Positions 9,496 through 18,814 of a stretch of 45,791 nt of DNA are shown here, piece by piece. Source of the DNA: Cryomorphaceae bacterium (GTDB taxonomy: Bacteria > Bacteroidota > Bacteroidia > Flavobacteriales_D > Sanyastnellaceae). Below the pieces are notes generated by a model that saw nothing but the letters and a program-made list of their open reading frames with translations, searched no databases and had not been told where the DNA came from. The first letter of the stretch is position 1. Each line of letters opens with the position of its first letter. The stretch lies in contig WGNM01000010.1 of the NCBI GenBank assembly GCA_016124575.1, positions 1 through 45,791 of the forward strand, given 5' to 3'. The position numbers and the translations under genes were made by a program.

Positions 9496-12400
9496 CAGAC
9501 AATATTGATCAGTGGATGCACCACAGCAGTGATGCATTGTTGAAAGTTTGTCTTGATACAGGAAAGATGGTCGGCTCAAATGGTCCGGCCGCTTGGCTTT
9601 TGTCTGTAATTTGTGGACAAGGAGCCAATCAGATAACAGACAATCAATTCTCGCTGTTTATAAAAACGTTGGCTGAGTCTTTACTCAACGAAGCCATGGC
9701 TGAGTTGACGATTAAAGACGGTATTTCGCTTCGAGGCGTCAGAATTATAAATTGTCAGAATGTTTTGGTGACCATCGTATCAAGCAACATCGCTTTTCCT
9801 GGAAGGAAAGCTTTAATGGCGTTTGAAAACAATGTTGCGGGTATTTATGAGTCGTCATTCGAAGGAAAATTGATATCCTTTAACGATGCGTTTTGCGAAT
9901 TGTTAGGATACAAAAGAGGAGAGTTGCTCGAATTAAAAAGCACTGAATTGTACGTTCACCCAAAAGAGCGCGACGAGTTCATTAAGCTTATTTCCTTAAA
10001 TGGTAAGATCAATAACAGAGAAATTCGATATCAACGCAAAGACGAAACGATTGCCTGGTGTTTAGAAAATGCCTTCATCTTTGAGAATGGAGAAAGGAAA
10101 CACATTATAGGAACCTTGGTTGATATAACCGAACAAAAGCGAAATAAAGATCGTTTCGAGAATCTTTTTTTTAGCTCCGCAGATGCTGTTTTTTTAATTG
10201 AAAACAACATAATAACTCAAGCCAACAACCGTTCTTCCGAAATTTTCGGATATAGTACGAATGAGTTATACACACTCGATGTTTTCCATCCAAAAATGGG
10301 ACTATTTTTACTGTCAGATGCAGATGTTGCCATTATTTCGAAGAATTTCAGTTCCCTGAGATCAGGAGAATCGGAGCGAAAGAAACTCATCGCAAGAAGA
10401 AAGAACAACAGCTTGTTTCATAGTGAAGTTATTATTTCAAAGTTTCAAGAAGCAGGTGCATCCACTCTTCAATTGGTTGTTCGAGATATTTCAGAACGCG
10501 TGCTTTATGAGGAAGCAATACGTGAAAGTGAAGAACGATTTAAGTTATTAGCACAAGTCTCTATTGAAGGAGTTGCTTTTGTAACAAATCGTGCAATTAC
10601 CGATTGTAATCCACAATTTTCATCACTTTTTGGTTATTTGACGAGTGAAGAAGTGATCGGAAAAAAGCTGAACGAATTCATAGGAGAATCTGAACTATCG
10701 CGTTTGGAGCAAACCATCGACATTAGAAGTGTAAACAAAACAGAAGTCATTACCAAAGCAAAAACAGGTCAGAGCCTGGTGTTGGAAGTAACTTGCAGCA
10801 ACATAGAATACCAGCAAAAAGACATGCAGGTGTTTATGTTTTACGACGTTACATCGCGTAAGCGGGCTGAAAAGGCCCTCGAACAAACTACCGAGCGTTA
10901 CAAATCACTCGTAGAGCAATCGCCAAATGGTATTTTCATCCTCACCGATGGCAGAATAAAATACGTTAACCAAAGCGGAATTAACTTGCTTGATGCCGAA
11001 GAGGAAGATGATTTATACGACATGCCATTCATCGACTTTTTCAATCACAACGATGCGCAAAAGTTAGAAGAAGACCTCATAAGAACACGCGAAGGAGAAG
11101 ACGTTAGTTACCGTGAATACAGAATCCTCGACCGATCGGGCAATGAAATATTCGTAGGTTTTAAGCCAACACTTACCGTTTATGGAGGTGCGCCGTCAAT
11201 ACAAGTTACCACGAACAACCTCAGTGTTCAAGTACAATTGATGCAAGAAACCATGCGTGCGGAGATTGCTGAGGAAATCAATATTGTATTAAAAAGAGAG
11301 ATTGAAGAGCACAAGCGCACGCAAGACAAATTAAGAGCTGCCGAGAATTTCACCAGAAATATCATTCAAAGTTCCATCGATATGATCATAGCCGTCGATA
11401 GGAACAGTAAAATCACAGAGTTCAACCCCGCTGCGCAGGTTCAATTTGGATACACACTCCACGAGGTTATCGGGCAAGATTTAACCATGTTGTTTAAAAA
11501 TAAAGCAGAAGGAAAGAGAGTACTCAAAGAAATTCAAGACAACCAAACCTTTAGTGGCGAGATCACCAATATTACCCAATCTGGAAAGGAGTTCACCTCA
11601 CTGTTGTCGGCAAGTATTATTCGAGATGAAACAGGAGTTGTATTTGGGTCAATGGGTGTTTCGCGCGACATCACAGAATTAAAGAAAGCGGAGAAAGAGT
11701 TGCGGGAGAGTGAAGAGCGTTATCGCGATTTGTTTGAGAATGCTACAGACCTTATTTTCAGTATCGATGGAAGTGGGAAATTCAAGTACGCTAACAATGC
11801 TTTTTGCGAAAAAATCGGGGTATCGTCGAGCTCATTGTCTGCCCTTACCATTCAATCAATAACAAAAGGCAAACTCGATAAAAACCTTTTCGAATGGTTC
11901 GGAGAGCGCACCTTGGAGTTGACACTCATTTCGAAATCTGGCGAAGAGATTCAGGTTTTCGGGTCGACCACCATCCGCAGAAAAAACGACAAACCCGATA
12001 GTTTGCGAGGAATTTTCAGAGATGTAACAGCACTGCGAATGACCGAGCTAAGGGCCAAAGAGCAAGGGGCTAAGCTTGACTCTATATTCAACTCAACCGA
12101 GAACATGATGATCTGGACTTTGAACAAGTCTGGGCAGGTGACCAGTAGAAATGAAAATTTTATCAAATGGCTCAAGCATGATTTCGGAATAGAATTAACA
12201 TTCAATGGCGACGAGACATTCTTTGATGTCTTGAATAACAGTATAAATCGCGATTTAGATCGGTTCGACATCAATATTTTCAAGGAAGTATTCAAAGGAA
12301 AGCCAAAACAATTCGAATTGCCACTTATGACTTCTCATGGCGAAAACGAATGGTTTCAGTTGTTCTTGAATCCAGTGCGCGTGCATGACACAATAGAAGA

Positions 12401-13073
12401 GATTTCTTGTTTGGCGTATGACATCACCGACAGAAAAGAAATGGACCGCAGAATTTTAGGATCGCTCAAGGAAAAAGAAGTCCTACTTCAAGAGGTGCAT
12501 CACCGTGTAAAAAACAACCTCCAAGTCATAAGTAGTATTCTAAATCTGCAATCATCGTTTGTTGATGATGAGCGAATTTTGGGCATCCTCGAAGAGAGTC
12601 AAAGCAGGATAAAGACCATGAGCTTCATTCATGAAACGCTATATCAGACCGCCGACTTTTCATCCATCGATTTTTCAGAGTACATCAACACCCTTGCGAA
12701 GAACCTTGTGCAATCGTACAGCAGAATTGATTGCCGCATAGAGCTTGAGACTCATTTTCAGGATATAACGCTGAATTTAGATCAGGCGATACCGAGCGGA
12801 CTAATTGTTAATGAGTTGGTTAGCAATGCCATGAAGCATGCGTTCAAAAACAGAACGAAGGGATTGATAAACCTATCTGTCACCGAGAAAGGAGGCAAAG
12901 TAACAATTAGTGTTTCAGATAACGGAGTTGGTTTGCCTGAAAGTTTTGACCCAAAAGAATCTGATTCACTGGGTATTTATTTGGTTCATGCCCTCATCGA
13001 ACAACTCGACGCGCAGATGGAAATTATTAGTCGTTCAGGCACCACCTTTTTGATTACTTTTGGAAAGCAATAA
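9492..13073 (+). CDS. Multi-PAS sensor histidine kinase, HisKA_2 type
   Basis: A 1193-residue kinase with no obvious signal peptide or membrane segment, so probably cytoplasmic. After an unassigned N-terminal part (1-110) come about seven PAS modules, roughly at 110-225, 225-345, 346-465, 466-590, 620-740, 745-865 and 870-990; several end in the PAC-type phrase DITEQKR or DITELKK. The HisKA_2 box HHRVKNNLQVISSILNLQ carries the phosphoacceptor, probably His1004. The ATPase domain has the N-box NELVSNAMKHAF (Asn1107) and G1 box DNGVGLP (Asp1143). This kinase type normally pairs with a response regulator, and one starts 11 bases downstream. A helical linker (about 590-625) lies between PAS4 and PAS5. 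Signal unknown. Confidence 0.92.
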   Translation: MTDNIDQWMHHSSDALLKVCLDTGKMVGSNGPAAWLLSVICGQGANQITDNQFSLFIKTLAESLLNEAMAELTIKDGISLRGVRIINCQNVLVTIVSSNIAFPGRKALMAFENNVAGIYESSFEGKLISFNDAFCELLGYKRGELLELKSTELYVHPKERDEFIKLISLNGKINNREIRYQRKDETIAWCLENAFIFENGERKHIIGTLVDITEQKRNKDRFENLFFSSADAVFLIENNIITQANNRSSEIFGYSTNELYTLDVFHPKMGLFLLSDADVAIISKNFSSLRSGESERKKLIARRKNNSLFHSEVIISKFQEAGASTLQLVVRDISERVLYEEAIRESEERFKLLAQVSIEGVAFVTNRAITDCNPQFSSLFGYLTSEEVIGKKLNEFIGESELSRLEQTIDIRSVNKTEVITKAKTGQSLVLEVTCSNIEYQQKDMQVFMFYDVTSRKRAEKALEQTTERYKSLVEQSPNGIFILTDGRIKYVNQSGINLLDAEEEDDLYDMPFIDFFNHNDAQKLEEDLIRTREGEDVSYREYRILDRSGNEIFVGFKPTLTVYGGAPSIQVTTNNLSVQVQLMQETMRAEIAEEINIVLKREIEEHKRTQDKLRAAENFTRNIIQSSIDMIIAVDRNSKITEFNPAAQVQFGYTLHEVIGQDLTMLFKNKAEGKRVLKEIQDNQTFSGEITNITQSGKEFTSLLSASIIRDETGVVFGSMGVSRDITELKKAEKELRESEERYRDLFENATDLIFSIDGSGKFKYANNAFCEKIGVSSSSLSALTIQSITKGKLDKNLFEWFGERTLELTLISKSGEEIQVFGSTTIRRKNDKPDSLRGIFRDVTALRMTELRAKEQGAKLDSIFNSTENMMIWTLNKSGQVTSRNENFIKWLKHDFGIELTFNGDETFFDVLNNSINRDLDRFDINIFKEVFKGKPKQFELPLMTSHGENEWFQLFLNPVRVHDTIEEISCLAYDITDRKEMDRRILGSLKEKEVLLQEVHHRVKNNLQVISSILNLQSSFVDDERILGILEESQSRIKTMSFIHETLYQTADFSSIDFSEYINTLAKNLVQSYSRIDCRIELETHFQDITLNLDQAIPSGLIVNELVSNAMKHAFKNRTKGLINLSVTEKGGKVTISVSDNGVGLPESFDPKESDSLGIYLVHALIEQLDAQMEIISRSGTTFLITFGKQ

Positions 13074-13084
13074 CCACCCTAACA

Positions 13085-13834
13085 ATGTCAGTTAATATAC
13101 TAGTTACAGAAGACGAGAGTATTGTCCGAAAGGACATAGAGCGCAGCTTAAAGAAACTTGGATACAACGTAGTTGGATCAGCGGATACCGGTGAAAGAGC
13201 CGTTGAGTTAGCAATTGAATTGAGACCTGATTTGGCCCTGATGGATATTATGCTCAAAGGAAAAATGACGGGGATTGAAGCTGCAGAGCAGATTAAGAAA
13301 AACATCGATATTCCGATTATTTTTTTGACCGCCTACGCTGATGAGAGCACACTTGCAAAGGCGAAGGTGACAGAGCCTCACGGATATATTTTAAAGCCGT
13401 TTAAAGAGATCGATATCCACACGTCGATTGAGATGGCGATGCACAAACACAAGAAAGAAAGAGAGCTGCGCATTGAAGCAGATTTATTGAGAAGTTTGAC
13501 CGAACACAAAGACGGAGCAGAATTGCTGTTTGTGAAAAGCAACTCTCAGCTGGTAAAGCTTGATATAGATAAAACCCTGTATGTTGAAGCACTAAAAGAC
13601 TATGTGGTGATTCATACCGAACATGCTGATTACACCATTCACTCTACAATGAAAGACATCGAAAAGAAGCTACCGAAAGTTCATTTCGTGCGCGTTCACC
13701 GATCTTTCATAGTGAACATACATAAAATTTCAGCCATTCAAAGCAGTGCCTTGTTGCTTGAAAACGGCGACAAAGAAATTCCTATTGGCGGGTCATATAA
13801 AGACCAAATAGGTGAAAGAATAAACGCATTATAA
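13085..13834 (+). CDS. LytTR-type DNA-binding response regulator
   Basis: A 249-residue two-component regulator. The receiver domain (1-120) has acidic residues DE in VTEDES, the phosphoacceptor Asp54 in LALMDIMLKGK, Thr in IIFLTAYADE and Lys in HGYILKPF. A charged linker leads to a LytTR domain (about 148-248) with VEALKDYVVIHT and FVRVHRSFIVNI, the DNA-contacting core typical of LytR/AgrA-family regulators. It lies 11 bases after the multi-PAS kinase gene and is its probable partner. Target genes are not visible; a LytTR site (paired 9-base repeats) was not found in the operon upstream region. A bidirectional terminator follows. Confidence 0.94.
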   Translation: MSVNILVTEDESIVRKDIERSLKKLGYNVVGSADTGERAVELAIELRPDLALMDIMLKGKMTGIEAAEQIKKNIDIPIIFLTAYADESTLAKAKVTEPHGYILKPFKEIDIHTSIEMAMHKHKKERELRIEADLLRSLTEHKDGAELLFVKSNSQLVKLDIDKTLYVEALKDYVVIHTEHADYTIHSTMKDIEKKLPKVHFVRVHRSFIVNIHKISAIQSSALLLENGDKEIPIGGSYKDQIGERINAL

Positions 13835-14074
13835 AGATAAAACAGCCCTCAAGTGGGCTGTTTTAGTTTCATCAAATGGCTGCGAATTGTACGATTGCCA
13901 TTGGTTTGGCTGAGAGAAACTCAGCCAAACCTGACCAAGAAAATTGAACTTTAAGTATTCATCGCCCGACTCATTGAGTTTGATTGTCAGCGCTTCACCA
14001 GGGCTTTTTTGAGACCAAAGCTGCGCTGAACCACTGGTTAGAGCAACCAGTAGCAGGAGTATGTGATATTTCAT
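13829..14074 (-). pseudogene. Truncated porin gene (N-terminal fragment only)
   Basis: The 81-codon frame begins with a good signal peptide (MKYHILLLLVALTSGSAQLWSQ) and then LTIKLNESGDEYLKFNFLGQVWLSF. The latter resembles the first strand of phosphate-selective-porin-like outer-membrane proteins of Bacteroidota, which normally run to about 400 residues and then continue with an arginine-rich strand. Here the frame runs into the terminator of the LytTR gene: the last 12 codons are the hairpin itself. The rest of the porin is absent, so this looks like a deletion remnant. It follows the SulP gene by 12 bases, the usual transporter-porin arrangement. It could instead be a short secreted peptide, but that is less likely. 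Confidence 0.65.
13838..13866. terminator. Bidirectional terminator between LytTR regulator and porin remnant
   Basis: The stem AAACAGCCC / GGGCTGTTT (13840-13848 and 13855-13863) encloses the loop TCAAGT. T-rich tails are present on both strands. On the minus strand the hairpin lies inside the reading frame of the truncated porin gene. Confidence 0.85.
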
Positions 14075-14086
14075 AAGGACAACGTA

Positions 14087-15700
14087 TTAAGCGTTTTTGA
14101 GCAATCTTTTTTCAGAAAGAGGATGGTCAGTTGCTGAAGTAAGGTGTGACACACCAGTAAGCTTAAACGAACGTCCCGCGAGGTCGAAATTGTGTTCAAC
14201 TGCGTGTAAATTGTGGAGTGCACTGTGGTCAATAAAAGAAGCAGATCCACAATCTATAATCACATTCTTACTTTTATCTATTGCTAGAATGAGGTTTTTC
14301 AGCTTCAAGAAATTGCTGAAAGTCAGAGAATCGGCAACATGTATCGTTGTGGTATCGCCTGATTCTTCGACCCGTAAGTTCGCCTTAAATAATCCACCCA
14401 CACTTTTACTCTTAATTGCGTTGAGGATGAGGTTTACAACCATTCCAATAAGAATACCGAGAAGCAAATCAGTTAGCAACACAATGACCAAGGTTACCAA
14501 GAAAGAGATTAGCTCAGTAGCACCAACTTTTTTCATGTGTTTGAATTCTGCCGGAGACGCCAAACGGAAACCAACCACAATCAACATCGCTGCGAGAGCA
14601 GCATATGGCACGTGATCGAGTACAGGAGCGCCAACAATGAGGAATAGCAACAAGAATCCACCATGAATGAAATTCGACCACTGCGTGCGCGCACCCGCAT
14701 TTACATTTGCTCGGCTCCGAACTATTTCTGCGATCATAGGCAAACCACCGATAAATCCCGCCAATGAAGAACCCCCTCCCACAGCTATCAGTCCGCGGTT
14801 CAAATCACTTTTTCTTTCTTGAGGATCAAAAGAATCCGATGCAATGGTGCTTAAAAGACTTTCAAGCGCAGTAACAATGGCAATTGTTCCCGTTGCCACC
14901 CAGAAAGCAGATGTTGCCACCTTACCAAAGTTTGGCATCACAAAACCCGAAGCCAGATTTTCAGGAAGGTGAATCAACAAGTGCCGACCAACACTGTATT
15001 CATTACCCGCAAAAGAGTACTTGTGATCGTGTTCAAAACCCAAGACATATTCAAGAAGAATTGCGACCATCAGCACCCACAAAGGGGCGGGCAACAATTT
15101 TATGAACTTCAGTTTGATTTTCGGGTGCAGCAGCAAGATGATTACCGAAACAATACCGATGAGAGCCACATCTGGGTTAGCACCAAGAATGGCTTCAGGA
15201 ATACCGATTATCGCCTCGATCAATTCTTTGCCATGCGGTTTTACATCTACAGCAACATAAAACTGCTTCACCATGATGATGACTCCTATTGCCGCGAGCA
15301 TGCCATGCACAACGGCAGTTGGAAAAATGTCGCCCAGTTTACCTGCCTTTAGTAAACCGAGGAGCACAATAATGGCGCCTGCAAAAACTATGGCAGCGAG
15401 GGTATATTCGTAACCAAGGGCATTGTTCCCTTGACCTAACGACTCAATAGCTGCCAGGTTTACAACGATTAGTCCGGCTGCAGGCCCAGTAATAGAAATA
15501 TGGGACTTATTAAAACGAGAAACAAACAATCCACCAATGATTGCTGTAAACAATCCCGCGATAGGCGGAAAACCTGAAGCCACGGCGATTCCCAGACTGA
15601 GGGGCAAAGCGATAAGCGAGACGCTAAACCCTGCCTTGAGATCAGCCAACCAATGTGATTTAGCACCAGAAGCAACTGTTCTGGAAATATCTTTTTTCAT
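14087..15700 (-). CDS. SulP-family inorganic anion transporter with STAS domain
   Basis: An inner-membrane transporter of 537 residues with about 12-14 membrane segments. The SulP signature region lies near the N-terminus (AGFSVSLIALPLSLGIAVAS, PPIAGLFTAIIGG), and a C-terminal STAS domain (about 430-530, with VIIDCGSASFIDHSAL) follows. SulP proteins carry sulfate, bicarbonate or other anions, often with sodium or protons; the substrate cannot be told from sequence, and no carbonic anhydrase or sulfur gene is nearby. The start chosen is MKKDISRTVASG at 15700; the reading frame extends 12 codons further upstream without a plausible signal. A truncated porin gene lies downstream in the same operon. 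Confidence 0.9.
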   Translation of the reverse strand: MKKDISRTVASGAKSHWLADLKAGFSVSLIALPLSLGIAVASGFPPIAGLFTAIIGGLFVSRFNKSHISITGPAAGLIVVNLAAIESLGQGNNALGYEYTLAAIVFAGAIIVLLGLLKAGKLGDIFPTAVVHGMLAAIGVIIMVKQFYVAVDVKPHGKELIEAIIGIPEAILGANPDVALIGIVSVIILLLHPKIKLKFIKLLPAPLWVLMVAILLEYVLGFEHDHKYSFAGNEYSVGRHLLIHLPENLASGFVMPNFGKVATSAFWVATGTIAIVTALESLLSTIASDSFDPQERKSDLNRGLIAVGGGSSLAGFIGGLPMIAEIVRSRANVNAGARTQWSNFIHGGFLLLFLIVGAPVLDHVPYAALAAMLIVVGFRLASPAEFKHMKKVGATELISFLVTLVIVLLTDLLLGILIGMVVNLILNAIKSKSVGGLFKANLRVEESGDTTTIHVADSLTFSNFLKLKNLILAIDKSKNVIIDCGSASFIDHSALHNLHAVEHNFDLAGRSFKLTGVSHLTSATDHPLSEKRLLKNA

Positions 15701-15796
15701 AAAAACCTGTAAATAGATGAGTGCGTGCGAAAACACACACCTAGCGTGAATAGAAAGTTGAGATCAAAACGTCTGAAACAGACGTTAAATCACATT

Positions 15797-16111
15797 CTAC
15801 AGGTTAAACCGCTGAAAATCTAGATATCGAGAAATGTACCAACCATGACACGAAGGGTTTCTCCTTGGGTTGGTTGAAAAAGAATCTTGGACATAAAAGT
15901 AGAAAGGGTCGAAATGAATGCTACCGGCATGGCTTACAAATTTCGAAATGAAACCATTTGAATCTCCCAAATCTTCTTCAGCACCGCTATCGAGCTCACA
16001 AAATGCAGAAATTAAATTGGAAGATTGATCATGCGAATAATGACGTGCGGCTTGCACCCCTATCGAAAGGTAAACAAGCGTAACGACGAATATTCTTAGG
16101 AAAAAGCGCAT
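15797..16111 (-). CDS. Small exported protein of unknown function
   Basis: A 104-residue product that I do not recognise. The start at 16111 gives a signal peptide (MRFFLRIFVVTLVYLSIGVQA) with cleavage expected after VQA. The mature part is about 80 residues, begins ARHYSHDQSS, has an acidic patch (ELDSGAEEDLGDSN) and ends in an aromatic, basic tail (FYFYVQDSFSTNPRRNPSCHG). It contains two cysteines. The gene lies 96 bases upstream of the SulP gene on the same strand, so it may share its promoter. Coding status rests on the signal peptide and open frame only. Confidence 0.5.
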   Translation of the reverse strand: MRFFLRIFVVTLVYLSIGVQAARHYSHDQSSNLISAFCELDSGAEEDLGDSNGFISKFVSHAGSIHFDPFYFYVQDSFSTNPRRNPSCHGWYISRYLDFQRFNL

Positions 16112-16705
16112 GAAATCTGATTTCAACTGCAAAGGTATACGATACCGGGGTTCAGAAGGATACTCTTTAACTAGAAATTAACGAAGATGAGAGTTGAATG
16201 GCATGAGTTGTATGAAGAGGGTGTTTCGTCTCTGGATAACAAAAACAAACACCCATATAAACACCTAATCATGCTCTTTACAACTTAAAATATTGAAAAT
16301 AGGACTTTATTTTAGGCGAAACGGGTCATTTCCAATTAGTTAAGAACCACAGAATTAATTTCTGGCAAACCAACCACTCAGCGGAGAAAAGCCAGCGGGT
16401 GTTAAATCTTGTCATTTCTGTATTCAGTAACAAATTTTGAAATTCTTCGAGATATACACATCGAGTTCCTACTATGGTGCCTGTTAGATAGATCAATACG
16501 ACAGGAATTTGATGCAAATACTGAATATTTCACAAAGAAACGCGAAGTTTCACATTCAAATCCCCACCGAGGATTAGAAATAAATTGTTTCAAGCAGAGT
16601 GATAAAACCAGACATTTGTGATGTCAGATAATTCATGGCATAACAGCGATAAGAAGAGTGGTCTAGGTTAAAGAGAAATAGGTATCTTTCATCAAAACAA
16701 CGAAA
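16112..16705. other. Long AT-rich intergenic region without a convincing gene
   Basis: About 590 bases lie between the small exported protein (-) and the FkbM gene (+). Short frames on both strands (60-70 codons at 16326-16621) overlap one another and carry no signal peptide or known motif, so I do not call them genes. The region must hold the promoters for both neighbours. An imperfect inverted repeat, CCACAGAATTAATTTCTGG, lies around 16350. Confidence 0.45.
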
Positions 16706-17545
16706 GTGATCAAGAAAATTTTAAAGCACATTGTCAACGGAACCCTCGTTGAAAGCATTCGGAATCGAGAGAATGTAAGAAAGCATAAAAAGTGGGATGA
16801 AATTTTGAAATCGGGGAGAGAGTTCTTCGACATGCCACTTTCAACAGGAACATTTCTTCGTTTGCCGCTTTCCTTTGGTTCATCGAAGAAAATTTATCTA
16901 TACGATGCTGAAAAAGAAGAAGTTGAGTTTGTGTGTTCCAGTTTAAAGAAAGGGGATGTCTTTCTGGATATAGGAGCCCATATTGGTTATTTTTCGGTTG
17001 CGGTTTCACCGATAGTTGGTAACATTGGGCAGGTTCACTCTTTTGAGCCAACACCCGGAACATTCTCAAAACTTAAAGCGAATATTGAGGCCAATAAACT
17101 TTCAAATGTTAAGCTAAACAACTTAGGATTGAGTAATGAAAAAACCACATTACAGATTCATCATAATTCTAAGAACGAGGCATTCAACAGCATTGCCAAA
17201 GGCGATGAGTTTTTTGACATGTCCACTGAAATAGAATGTGTTCAACTTGATGATTACTGGAAAAACCAGATGAATTCAAGTCAGGTTGATTTCATTAAAA
17301 TAGATGTTGAAGGATGGGAGGTATTTGTGTTCGAAGGAGCTAGAGAAATGCTATCAGCCCCCAATAGGCCAGCTATACTATTGGAATTTTCTCAAGCAAA
17401 TCAAACCAGAGCAGGAAAGAGCTGTTCAGAGCTTTATTACCTTCTGAAATCTTATGGATATGAGTTTTTTGAATTGGACGGCGGCTTAAAACCGTTTAGT
17501 TTTGTCCCCGAGTTTAATGGGAGCATCAATATACTAGCGCGGTAA
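16706..17545 (+). CDS. FkbM-family SAM-dependent methyltransferase
   Basis: A 279-residue protein with the class I methyltransferase fold. The SAM-binding motif I is DIGAHIGYFS (residues about 88-97), followed by the acidic end of strand 2 in HSFEPTPGTF. The FkbM signature VDFIKIDVEGWEVFVFEGA lies near residues 192-211. FkbM enzymes O-methylate sugars or natural products; in Bacteroidota they often occur in surface polysaccharide loci. The next gene, a membrane acyltransferase, fits that reading. The start is GTG at 16706 (MIKKILKHIV). A 91-base gap separates it from the acyltransferase. Confidence 0.88.
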   Translation: MIKKILKHIVNGTLVESIRNRENVRKHKKWDEILKSGREFFDMPLSTGTFLRLPLSFGSSKKIYLYDAEKEEVEFVCSSLKKGDVFLDIGAHIGYFSVAVSPIVGNIGQVHSFEPTPGTFSKLKANIEANKLSNVKLNNLGLSNEKTTLQIHHNSKNEAFNSIAKGDEFFDMSTEIECVQLDDYWKNQMNSSQVDFIKIDVEGWEVFVFEGAREMLSAPNRPAILLEFSQANQTRAGKSCSELYYLLKSYGYEFFELDGGLKPFSFVPEFNGSINILAR

Positions 17546-17636
17546 TTTTGAGTAATTAACAAAAGCAAAAGTTGTTTGCGACTGTAATCCGTTATCAGAT
17601 TGTAAAACGAGAAGTTAATTAAGCCAGCATTTTCTT

Positions 17637-18746
17637 TTGTTCAGAGCACCGATTCATTCGATTCAATTTACAGTTCGATCGTCTCTTTACCTCAATGCAT
17701 TGAGGTTTATAGCCGCCGAATTTGTTTTGATAGCCCATTTAGCAGAAAGAATCGAACCTCTTCATGCTAAAGAGTTTTACTTTCAGATTGCGAACTTAGG
17801 AAGTTGGTCTGTTGGGATATTTTTTGTTTTGTCAGGTCTGCTAATTGGCAACTCCATTCTTAACGCGAAACAAAAAAGTCGTTCGTTCTTCTCTTATTTC
17901 ATAGACCGATTTAGCCGCATCTACACAGGCTTAATTCCTTCAATGATTGTTGTTTTTATCGTCGACACCATCGCCTACATTTACCTATCAACCCCATTAA
18001 AGAATATAGGATTTGCAGAGCTTACGATCAACATGCTCATGTTAGAGGAATTTCCGCTCTTACAGTCTATCGGCTACTATTTCGACAATAAATCAGTTTG
18101 GTTGAGAGCGCCTTTCTGGGGTTCAGATTTACCTTTATGGACGTTGGCAATTGAGTGGTGGTTGTACATGCTCTCGGGGTGGTTAATACTTAAAAATAAA
18201 AGAGGTGTGTTGTTTTGGGTTGTGCTGATGTTTTTTTCGATAGTACCCCTTTTCCAGTTGTTTTTTGGATCGAGAATGGGTGCCGGCACTACCCTCATTT
18301 GGTTTTCAGGATTCGCAATGCTGATTTTCATGAATAACAAGCATGTGATAAACATATTTGTGAGTAGCATAAATCACCGCATTTCGATCTTCTTCAGCTT
18401 TCTTGTAACCATGGGTTTTTATTTTTCTGGTCATTGGAAATTGAGCGCCATGTTATTCCCAATTTTCTTGTTTTCGCTCCTAATCAAAACCCAGAAAGAT
18501 CATTCAAGTGAAAGTCCGATCAGCACCTACTTTGAGAAACTAGCGGGCTATTCTTTTACCTTGTACTTGATACACTACAGCATTGTTCAGCACTTAGCTA
18601 CAACCATGGTTGATGAATATCCAGTTGGATTCGTTTTGGTTGGGTTTATGACGTCAAACATCCTAGCTTTCATCGTCGCATCATTCTTCGAAACCAAAAA
18701 CGCTTGGCTGCGATCTAGTTTAAAATCCCTGTTCAAGGTAGCATAA
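17637..18746 (+). CDS. Acyltransferase-3 family integral membrane protein (OafA/YrhL type)
   Basis: A 369-residue membrane protein with about ten hydrophobic segments. Family features are the early LNALRFIAAEFVLIAHLAER, matching the RxxAxxxVxxxH pattern with its conserved arginine and histidine, then SWSVGIFFVLSGLLI and FIDRFSRIYTGLIP, and LWTLAIEWWLYML in mid-protein. These enzymes transfer acetyl or other acyl groups to cell-surface sugars from the inner membrane. The acceptor is unknown; co-orientation with FkbM suggests polysaccharide or lipid-linked glycan decoration. The best start is TTG at 17637, since the next in-frame ATG would remove the conserved first helix. Confidence 0.88.
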   Translation: MFRAPIHSIQFTVRSSLYLNALRFIAAEFVLIAHLAERIEPLHAKEFYFQIANLGSWSVGIFFVLSGLLIGNSILNAKQKSRSFFSYFIDRFSRIYTGLIPSMIVVFIVDTIAYIYLSTPLKNIGFAELTINMLMLEEFPLLQSIGYYFDNKSVWLRAPFWGSDLPLWTLAIEWWLYMLSGWLILKNKRGVLFWVVLMFFSIVPLFQLFFGSRMGAGTTLIWFSGFAMLIFMNNKHVINIFVSSINHRISIFFSFLVTMGFYFSGHWKLSAMLFPIFLFSLLIKTQKDHSSESPISTYFEKLAGYSFTLYLIHYSIVQHLATTMVDEYPVGFVLVGFMTSNILAFIVASFFETKNAWLRSSLKSLFKVA

Positions 18747-18793
18747 GGAGTAATAATCTCTTGCCATAGAGTTTGTAGATGTCGAGTAAAATC

Positions 18794-18805
18794 AATCCGC
18801 GGATT
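18794..18805. repeat. 12-base perfect palindrome next to the tRNA-like fragment
   Basis: AATCCGCGGATT is its own reverse complement. It occupies the place, relative to the tRNA-like D-arm fragment at 18815, where the neighbouring copy carries TCCCGCAGGTGCGGGA. Confidence 0.45.
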
Positions 18806-18814
18806 CTTCGAACA

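Noticed and set aside
16326-16621. Short open frames on both strands (60-70 codons) in the gap before the FkbM gene
   Set aside because: They overlap each other, lack signal peptides or known motifs, and have no supporting start context; treated as chance frames in an AT-rich gap.
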